Below, piece by piece: positions 58,579 to 64,000 of a stretch of DNA of 64,000 bases. Every line of letters begins with the position of its first letter. Positions within the stretch are counted from its first letter, which is position 1. This DNA is from JAALLB01 sp017643495. Lineage in GTDB: Bacteria; Pseudomonadota; Alphaproteobacteria; Rhizobiales; Rhizobiaceae. The notes beneath the pieces are model-generated. The model was not told the origin of the DNA and did no database searches. It saw only the letters and a program-made list of their open reading frames with translations. The stretch covers positions 558,001 to 622,000 of the forward strand of contig OZ244147.1 in NCBI GenBank assembly GCA_965216105.1, read 5' to 3'. The translations under genes and the position numbers were made by a program.

Positions 58579-59475
58579 ATGGATCCACATTTCGATTCTT
58601 TTGACGCTCCACCCTTCAATATTTTCGCCCCTTCAGAAAGACCAACACCATTCGTGGTCAACTCACCACATAGTGGCAGGTGTTATCCCCGTTCCTTTCT
58701 GGAACAAAGCAAACTTGGCAACCTGAGGGTCAGAAAATCCGAAGACTTTATGGTCGACCAACTGGTAAGCGGTTGTATTGATTATGATATACCAATCCTG
58801 AGGGCCAATTTTCCAAGGGCTTTTGTGGATGTAAACAGGGAGCCCTATGAACTTGATCCATCCATGTTCAATGGCAAGCTGCCGGATTATGTGAACACGA
58901 AATCCCTGCGGGTTTCCAGCGGCCTTGGCACGATTGCAAGAATTGTCGCAGAGGGAGAGCCGATTTATGCTGCCCCCCTGAGTGTGGAAGAGGGGCTGGA
59001 GCGTATCGAAAAATTTTACAGGCCATACCATGCTGCCCTGAGGCGTTTGCTCGCAGAAACGCATGTTGCCCGCGGTGCAGCGGTGCTTCTGGATTGCCAT
59101 TCCATGCCATCGGGGGCAATGCCTTCGGGGCTTACCATGCGCAAGCCGGACTTTGTGCTTGGTGACCGGTACGGCAGTTCCTGTGCGCCGAAGATTGCGC
59201 ATTATGCCAAAATGATCCTTCAACAGATGGGATATGTGGTTGAAGTGAACAAGCCGTATGCCGGCGGGTTTATTACCGAACATTACGGACGCCCGGAAAG
59301 CGGCCTCCATGCCTTGCAGATCGAGATCAACCGCGGGCTTTACATGGATGAGGTTCGTATTGAACCGTCTGCGAATTTTGAGGCCTTCCAGGTTGAAATG
59401 AAGATCTTTTTCAAGCAGCTGGTTGGGCTGGATCTTGGTGAACTTGGTGGTCACATCCCGCTTGCTGCCGAGTAA
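58579..59475 (+). CDS. N-formylglutamate amidohydrolase
   Basis: A 298-residue zinc amidohydrolase of the HutG/FGase family, which hydrolyses N-formyl-L-glutamate (histidine degradation) or related N-acyl amino acids. VVNSPHSGRCYPRSFLEQSK, DCHSMPSG, VNKPYAGGFITEHYGRPESG and LQIEINRGLYMDE are conserved. The ATG at 58579 is preferred to a TTG three codons earlier. No hut genes are nearby. It is six bases before the HisN-type phosphatase, so these two are likely co-transcribed. Confidence 0.9.
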   Translation: MDPHFDSFDAPPFNIFAPSERPTPFVVNSPHSGRCYPRSFLEQSKLGNLRVRKSEDFMVDQLVSGCIDYDIPILRANFPRAFVDVNREPYELDPSMFNGKLPDYVNTKSLRVSSGLGTIARIVAEGEPIYAAPLSVEEGLERIEKFYRPYHAALRRLLAETHVARGAAVLLDCHSMPSGAMPSGLTMRKPDFVLGDRYGSSCAPKIAHYAKMILQQMGYVVEVNKPYAGGFITEHYGRPESGLHALQIEINRGLYMDEVRIEPSANFEAFQVEMKIFFKQLVGLDLGELGGHIPLAAE

Positions 59476-59481
59476 CCAATC

Positions 59482-60261
59482 ATGACACCCGGCGAAATCA
59501 GCTCAATATTGCATCAGCTTTGTGATGCGGCCGCGCTCGAGACCCTTCCCAGGTTCCGGACCGGGCTTGGAGTAGACAACAAGGATATGCAGGCGTTCGA
59601 TCCGGTTACGGAAGCCGACCGGCAGGCTGAACTTGCGATCCGAAACCTGCTAACAGAAAAACATCCTGACCACGGCATTACCGGCGAAGAGTTTGGTTCC
59701 GTAAACGAGGATGCCCGGTTTCGCTGGATTGTCGATCCGGTGGACGGTACGAGGGCTTTTATTGCCGGTATCCCCGTGTGGGGAACACTGATCGGTCTTT
59801 ACGAGAACGGCAAACCGTTGGCAGGAATCATGAACCAGCCTTTCACGGGTGAGCGTTACCTCAGTGATGGCCAGTCAAGCGTGTTTGAACACAACGGACG
59901 CACACAGACGCTGCAAACTTCCCAAGTGACAGAGTTGTCCGATGTAATCATTATGACAACCGCGCCGGAACTCTTCAATGAAAGGGATGCGGAGTGTTTC
60001 AACAGGGTTGCGCAATCCTGCCGCTTGGTCAGGTACGGAGCGGACTGTTATGCCTATGCACAACTTGCTGCCGGTCATCTGGGCCTGGTGATTGAAACCG
60101 GCCTCAACGTGTATGATATCGCGGCTCTCATCCCGATCATAGAAAATGCAGGTGGAACAATAACCGGCTGGCAGGGAGAAAGTGCGTCATCGGGCGGCCG
60201 GATTGTGGCCGCTGCAAACCGTTCATTGCATGAGAAAACGCTTGACCTTCTCAATGCCTGA
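59482..60261 (+). CDS. hisN: Inositol-monophosphatase-family histidinol-phosphatase
   Basis: A 259-residue Mg-dependent phosphatase. The ligand motifs are GITGEEFGS, WIVDPVDGTRAFIAGIPVWG and the C-terminal NVYDIAALIPIIENAGG. The subgroup with RAFIAG(I/L)P is typically HisN (histidinol-phosphate to histidinol, the penultimate step of histidine synthesis). An inositol- or 3'-phosphoadenosine-phosphatase activity cannot be excluded. It follows the amidohydrolase by six bases. Confidence 0.85.
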   Translation: MTPGEISSILHQLCDAAALETLPRFRTGLGVDNKDMQAFDPVTEADRQAELAIRNLLTEKHPDHGITGEEFGSVNEDARFRWIVDPVDGTRAFIAGIPVWGTLIGLYENGKPLAGIMNQPFTGERYLSDGQSSVFEHNGRTQTLQTSQVTELSDVIIMTTAPELFNERDAECFNRVAQSCRLVRYGADCYAYAQLAAGHLGLVIETGLNVYDIAALIPIIENAGGTITGWQGESASSGGRIVAAANRSLHEKTLDLLNA

Positions 60262-60272
60262 GGCCTGAAAAC

Positions 60273-61361
60273 TCAAGGGCCGGTTTCATCCGAACCGGGA
60301 ATGAATGAGTCAAATGCTGCCAGCAATTGCTCCCGGTAAACGTCATGTTCCTGCAATATCTCGTGCTTTGCACCATCAATGGTCAGGGTTGACCCGGCAC
60401 GCAGTCTGGCGCCCAGTTCCTCAATTGCCTGGTTTGAAACCACCTGCTCGTTGCCTGCAAGTACAAGCAGTGAAGGGATGGATATTCCGGTGTAGAAATC
60501 CATGTCGTGAACCAGTTCCATCGCCTGACAGGTTGCAAACACCCATGCAGCGGTTGTTCCGCCCACTGCCAGTTCCCGGAAATCTTCCACCAGACGGCGG
60601 TTCCGGTCGAAACGCTCAGGGTCACTGGTGTAGATATTGCCTGCAAAGCTTGAACTTTCTGCAGGTGTGGAACCACTGCCGAGATAGCTTTCGCCAAGCC
60701 CTATCGCAGACATGAAGCCCGAGAGCAGGCGGATGCCCGGCTGAGGCAACCCCCGGTTCTCAAGGCCAAGCAGCGGACTTGAAAGCACCATCCGTCGGAC
60801 CTTGTTTGCAAAACGCGGTGCTGCGAGTAGGGATATGAGGCCGCCTGTCGAGTGGGCAAGAATGTAATAGGGTGCCTTGCAATCGGGTAGGGCTACCTGC
60901 TGGAATACGGTTTCCAGATCGACAATGTAATCCTCGTAATCGTCGATATAGCCTGCCAGTTTGTTCTGTATGAGCCGCGAAGAACCGCCCTGGCCGCGCC
61001 AGTCGAAGGTAAGTACCTCAAACCCCCGTTTGCGAAGGTCACTCACCGTTTCAAACAGTTTTTCGATGCATTCGGTCCGGCCATGCAAAAGCAAAACCGT
61101 ACCCTTTGCAGGATGGGCAGTTGCCTTCCAGCGGGCGTATCTCAGACGGATATTGTCCGGAGTTTCGATATAGCCTGAAAAGGCATCCTCAGGTACCGGA
61201 TTGTAGGGTGTATTTTTCAGGGTCACGGCGGGATATTGGAAAAATTTTCTGGCCAGGTTTATTGCAACACCCAACAGCAATACCCAAATAATCACTCGGA
61301 CGCCAGATGGGTCCGATGAAAGCCTCTGCTTGAAAGAGAGAGGCGCATAATGGGCAATCAT
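60273..61361 (-). CDS. Membrane-anchored alpha/beta hydrolase, lysophospholipase/monoglyceride lipase-like
   Basis: A 362-residue hydrolase. An N-terminal hydrophobic helix (VIIWVLLLGVAINLARKF) is followed by the fold: GTVLLLHGRTECIEKLFETV, DWRGQGGSSRLI, and the nucleophile elbow YILAHSTGGLISLLA, with Ala before His where GHSxG is usual. Asp is in LLVLAGNEQVV or nearby and His in IDGAKHEILQEHD. It resembles PldB/monoacylglycerol lipases. Convergent with hisN and divergent from hsp20, with a 40-base gap. Confidence 0.83.
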   Translation of the reverse strand: MIAHYAPLSFKQRLSSDPSGVRVIIWVLLLGVAINLARKFFQYPAVTLKNTPYNPVPEDAFSGYIETPDNIRLRYARWKATAHPAKGTVLLLHGRTECIEKLFETVSDLRKRGFEVLTFDWRGQGGSSRLIQNKLAGYIDDYEDYIVDLETVFQQVALPDCKAPYYILAHSTGGLISLLAAPRFANKVRRMVLSSPLLGLENRGLPQPGIRLLSGFMSAIGLGESYLGSGSTPAESSSFAGNIYTSDPERFDRNRRLVEDFRELAVGGTTAAWVFATCQAMELVHDMDFYTGISIPSLLVLAGNEQVVSNQAIEELGARLRAGSTLTIDGAKHEILQEHDVYREQLLAAFDSFIPGSDETGP

Positions 61362-61401
61362 GCCCGGTTAACGCAAACGTCGCTTCAAGGAGGACATTTA
61401 C

Positions 61402-61866
61402 ATGCGTGCTATTGATTATTCACCACTTTACCGTTCGACCGTCGGTTTTGACCGTCTGTTTTCGTTGCTGGACAACATGACGCCGCCAGACAATGGTGGG
61501 CAAACCTATCCGCCATACAATATCGAGCGTACTGCTGATGATGCATATCGCATCAGCATGGCTGTTGCAGGCTTTACTGAGGACGAACTCAATATTGAAG
61601 CCAAGCAAAACACGCTCACTGTAACCGGCGAGAAGTCCGAAGCCAGTGAAGGCGAAGACAAGAAAGTCCTGTTCCGTGGCATTGCCGGACGTTCTTTCGA
61701 GCGCCGCTTCCAATTGGCTGATCATGTCGAGGTACGTGAGGCCAGCCTGGAAAATGGCCTGCTTCACATTGATCTGGTACGGGAAATTCCCGAAGCCATG
61801 AAACCGCGCAAGATTGCGATCGGAAATGGCTCTGCAAAACAGATTGAAGGAAAGAAAGCCAGCTAA
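61402..61866 (+). CDS. ibpA: Small heat-shock protein (Hsp20/IbpA)
   Basis: A 154-residue alpha-crystallin-type chaperone of the class A group of rhizobia and enterobacteria. Start MRAIDYSPLYRSTVGFDRLF, core ISMAVAGFTEDELNIEAKQN, and FRGIAGRSFERRFQLADHVE. It binds unfolding proteins in the cytoplasm. AAGGAGGA lies upstream of the ATG. It is divergent from the lipase-like gene with only 40 bases between, and is followed by a strong terminator. Confidence 0.93.
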   Translation: MRAIDYSPLYRSTVGFDRLFSLLDNMTPPDNGGQTYPPYNIERTADDAYRISMAVAGFTEDELNIEAKQNTLTVTGEKSEASEGEDKKVLFRGIAGRSFERRFQLADHVEVREASLENGLLHIDLVREIPEAMKPRKIAIGNGSAKQIEGKKAS

Positions 61867-61913
61867 CCGATTGACTGGCTTGTCCTGAAACCAGGATTTT
61901 CAAAGGTTGAACG

Positions 61914-61939
61914 AGGCGCTCCGGACGGGGCGCCTTTTT
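61914..61939 (+). terminator. Rho-independent terminator of hsp20
   Basis: AGGCGCTCC (61914-61922), loop GGAC, and GGGGCGCCT (61927-61935) form a nine-base GC-rich stem followed by TTTTT. It lies 48 bases after the hsp20 stop and 16 bases before the convergent threonine aldolase end. Confidence 0.9.
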
Positions 61940-61954
61940 GTTTGGATGGCATGC

Positions 61955-63007
61955 TTATCCGGCCAGCAAATCGGCAAACTGCTTCACGTCATCCGATGTT
62001 GAGGAAAATGCACCAACCAGCCTGTAAACCTGTTCATTTTCTCCGATATCTTCTTCCATGCCCTTGGGAGTGGGAAATGCATGGAAAGTGGCACCCTTGC
62101 TCTTCATTTGTTCTGCATGTGTCTGGTCGGTAATAAAAAAGACCTGGTTGCTGTCGCTCGGCCAAGCCAGACGGGCGCGGTTTGAATCACGAACCGTTGC
62201 CTCTAGTTCCTTGCCGATCGAGTTGGAATGTCTTGCCAGATCAAGCCACAAGCCGTTTTCCAGATAAGCTTCGAACTGGGCACTGATGAAACGGGTTTTT
62301 GAAAACAGATGGCCTGCCCGCTTGCGAAGAAACTGGAAGTGGGAAGACAGGTCGCGATTGAAAACAACAAGGGCTTCCGCGCACCAGCATCCGTTCTTTG
62401 TTGCGCCGAACGAAACCATGTCGACGCCCCTTTTCCATGTCATTTCCGCCGGCGTGCAATCCAGTTTCACCAGTGCATTGGCAAAGCGGGCTCCATCCAT
62501 GTGCAGTGCAAGGCCGTGTTTGGCGGAAATTTCACCTATGGCCGCGATTTCTTCCAGGGAGTAGACCGTTCCTGCTTCGCTTGCCTGGGTTATGGTTGCC
62601 ATAACCCCTTGCCCCAGATGGTTGAAATCCCGGGGTGTTTGTGTCGCGGCGAGGTCAAGTTTCTGCGGATCAATTTTTCCAAACGGCCCGCTAATCGGCA
62701 CGAGGCGACCGCCTCCTGACAGGAATTCGGGTGCTCCTGCTTCGCTTACCTGAACATGTGCCTCACTGTGACAAAACACCATGCCTCCCGGCTTCATCAC
62801 ACCTGCAGCAGCCAGTGAATTTGCTGCTGTGCCTGTACCCACGAAGAAAACAGAAGCTTCGGTTTCAAACAGTTCAGCCAGCTTGGCTTCCATTTCCCTG
62901 TCGAGATCACCTTTTCCATAGGCATGTGCCATTCCGTCAGCATGGCGTGCAAGGGCCTGGGAGATTTCGGGGGCAACACCCGCACAATTGTCACTGGCAA
63001 ACAGCAT
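61955..63007 (-). CDS. ltaE: Low-specificity L-threonine aldolase
   Basis: A 350-residue fold-type I PLP enzyme that cleaves L-threonine or L-allo-threonine to glycine and acetaldehyde. The PLP Lys is in MVSFGATKNGCWCAEAL. FASDNCAGVAPEISQALARH at the N terminus and LALHMDGARFANALVKL are conserved. A beta-eliminating lyase reading is also used for this family. It is monocistronic and convergent with hsp20. Confidence 0.9.
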   Translation of the reverse strand: MLFASDNCAGVAPEISQALARHADGMAHAYGKGDLDREMEAKLAELFETEASVFFVGTGTAANSLAAAGVMKPGGMVFCHSEAHVQVSEAGAPEFLSGGGRLVPISGPFGKIDPQKLDLAATQTPRDFNHLGQGVMATITQASEAGTVYSLEEIAAIGEISAKHGLALHMDGARFANALVKLDCTPAEMTWKRGVDMVSFGATKNGCWCAEALVVFNRDLSSHFQFLRKRAGHLFSKTRFISAQFEAYLENGLWLDLARHSNSIGKELEATVRDSNRARLAWPSDSNQVFFITDQTHAEQMKSKGATFHAFPTPKGMEEDIGENEQVYRLVGAFSSTSDDVKQFADLLAG

Positions 63008-63389
63008 GTTTTTCCGTTCCGTATTCAGTTTCGGCCTCTTCTATCGCAATTGGTTTCAACATGAAATGAAAAGCTTGATTGCCATGATGTCGTGAAAACA
63101 TTCGGAAAACATGCTATGAATGCTCTGGTATATGACCACCAGTCTGCAGCAATCCGGGTGCGTCAGCTTTATCACTTGCCCGTGTAGGCAAAATTTGGCA
63201 TTCTCAATCCGAAAAGGGTCAGTATTGCTGTCCTTTTTCTGCGGTTTACGATGCTGTGAAACGTGTGAAAGCGTTCGATCGGGCTGCTGGAAGGCAGGAT
63301 GGGTGGTCCTGTTTTCGGCTTAACCAAACCAACCTGTTTTGCGAAAATCGGCAAACCTGTTTGCCGGTTTTTTGATCTGGAGTGACGAC
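63008..63389 (+). promoter_or_regulatory. Intergenic leader region upstream of gltB
   Basis: This 382-base stretch has no convincing gene. It should hold the promoters of ltaE (minus) and gltB (plus). A 23-codon frame (63116-63187) is present but has no Glu/Gln bias and a weak ribosome site. An intrinsic terminator ends the region. TTTTCG (63312-63317) can pair with CGAAAA (63342-63347), which could compete weakly with the terminator stem. Confidence 0.5.
63347..63373 (+). terminator. Intrinsic terminator just upstream of gltB start (possible attenuator)
   Basis: ATCGGCAAA (63347-63355) pairs with TTTGCCGGT (63360-63368) around loop CCTG, and a run of six Ts ends at 63373, 16 bases before the gltB ATG. 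No plus-strand gene precedes it, so it would stop a gltB leader transcript or a small RNA. It suggests attenuation of glutamate synthase. Confidence 0.75.
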
Positions 63390-64000
63390 ATGAAAAACGT
63401 GATCGCCAATGCCGTATCAGGCGAAAAGAAGTCCATGCCTCACCGGGCAGGTATGCCTGAAAAACAGGGTATGTACGACCCGCGCAACGAAAAGGATGCG
63501 TGTGGTGTAGGGTTTGTTGCCCACATGAAGGGTGTTCGAAGCCATTCAATTATCAAGGATGGTATCCAGATTCTTGAAAACCTTGAGCATCGTGGTGCGG
63601 TAGGCGCTGATCCGAAAATGGGCGACGGTGCCGGAATGCTCGTCCAGATTCCCCATGAACTGTATGTGGAAGACTGCAAGGCACTGGGTTTCACCCTTCC
63701 CGAGGAAGGGCGTTATGGTGTTGCCCAGATATTCATGCCGCAGGATGCTGGCCAACGTGATGAAATCGACGAAATCATTACCCGTACTTTCGATGAGGAA
63801 GGGTTTGACCTGCTTGGTCGTCGTCTGCTTGAAGTGGATAATTCATGCCTTTCGCAGGACCCGGCAATTCAGGCAACGGAACCGGTTCACCAGCAGTATT
63901 TTGTTGCAAGCCGCGATGAAAACCTTGTCGGAGACGAGCTGGAGCGCCGACTTTATGTATGCCGCAAGGTGATCTCGAACCGTGTTCTGGAGGCCACCAA
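63390..64000 (+). CDS. gltB: Glutamate synthase large subunit, N-terminal part
   Basis: The first 203 codons of the NADPH glutamate synthase large subunit; the gene continues past the right edge. A propeptide of 37 residues precedes the catalytic N-terminal nucleophile Cys38 in NEKDACGVGFVAHMKG. NLEHRGAVGADPKMGDGAGM is the conserved glutaminase segment. The enzyme transfers the amide nitrogen of glutamine to 2-oxoglutarate. A GGAG site is eight bases before the ATG. A terminator lies directly upstream. Confidence 0.95.
   Translation, partial: MKNVIANAVSGEKKSMPHRAGMPEKQGMYDPRNEKDACGVGFVAHMKGVRSHSIIKDGIQILENLEHRGAVGADPKMGDGAGMLVQIPHELYVEDCKALGFTLPEEGRYGVAQIFMPQDAGQRDEIDEIITRTFDEEGFDLLGRRLLEVDNSCLSQDPAIQATEPVHQQYFVASRDENLVGDELERRLYVCRKVISNRVLEAT

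Noticed and set aside
61362..61401. ROSE-type RNA thermometer before hsp20
   Set aside because: The divergent gap is only 40 bases and shows no stem that would mask the ribosome site, apart from weak pairing. It cannot be supported.
63116..63187. A 23-codon frame as leader peptide for gltB attenuation
   Set aside because: It has no run of Glu or Gln codons, a weak ribosome site, and lies about 160 bases before the terminator. Kept only as a note.
1..64000. CRISPR arrays, insertion sequences, integrons, defence islands
   Set aside because: No periodic repeats, transposase-like or nuclease-helicase clusters were found. The DUF2161 gene alone is not a defence system.

Overview
The window is a gene-dense chromosomal segment of an alphaproteobacterium, probably Hyphomicrobiales (Rhizobiales). 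The evidence is a CpdR response regulator beside an N-formylglutamate amidohydrolase, heterotetrameric sarcosine oxidase, a carnitine dehydrogenase fused to a thioesterase, a cysteine-free L36 protein, and many solute-binding-protein transporters. GC looks like the low-to-mid 50s percent by eye. I see no insertion sequence, prophage block, CRISPR array or rRNA. One tRNA gene (Val, GAC) is present.

Left part (1-16.4 kb). A minus-strand operon of at least eight genes runs from a BKACE cleavage enzyme (7301) off the left edge. It holds carnitine 3-dehydrogenase/thioesterase, an acyl-CoA dehydrogenase, an ADP-forming acyl-CoA ligase and the start of a crotonase. It faces a CdhR-like GlxA-family activator. 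Together they read as gamma-butyrobetaine/carnitine to glycine betaine catabolism. A GNAT, a small membrane protein and a PD-(D/E)XK-fold protein sit inside the operon. Housekeeping and accessory genes follow: free Met-R-sulfoxide reductase, aroQ, an orphan muramidase, a flavin monooxygenase, a PLP aminotransferase, GNAT plus creatininase, an alpha/beta hydrolase, a TPR protein and rpmJ.

Middle (16.5-46.7 kb). soxBDAG demethylates sarcosine and so continues the betaine theme; the enzymes that turn betaine into sarcosine are not in the window. Next come two hydrolases and an ICMT-like protein, a large MHYT/PAS hybrid histidine kinase, an alcohol dehydrogenase plus enolase-superfamily pair, and a copper block (DUF305 protein, CopA-type ATPase, multicopper oxidase) carrying MerR-type operators. 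Then ugpBAEC, an Fsr-like exporter with an AraC regulator, and an operon pairing a CuyA/DcyD-type PLP lyase with an acidic-amino-acid ABC transporter and a divergent LysR gene. The last is a candidate L-cysteate uptake and desulfonation unit.

Right part (46.8-64 kb). A GntR regulator with twin operators faces a TRAP transporter and a sugar-acid operon: 2-hydroxyacid dehydrogenase, KDPG aldolase, RraA-like protein, KDG kinase, SDR and cupin. No dehydratase is present, so the substrate is open. An MFS exporter has a SoxR-type promoter. An NsrR-like repressor faces a group III truncated globin and a 56-residue protein. The segment ends with tRNA-Val, cpdR, N-formylglutamate amidohydrolase, a HisN-type phosphatase, a lipase-like hydrolase, hsp20, threonine aldolase, and the start of gltB behind a leader that ends in an intrinsic terminator.
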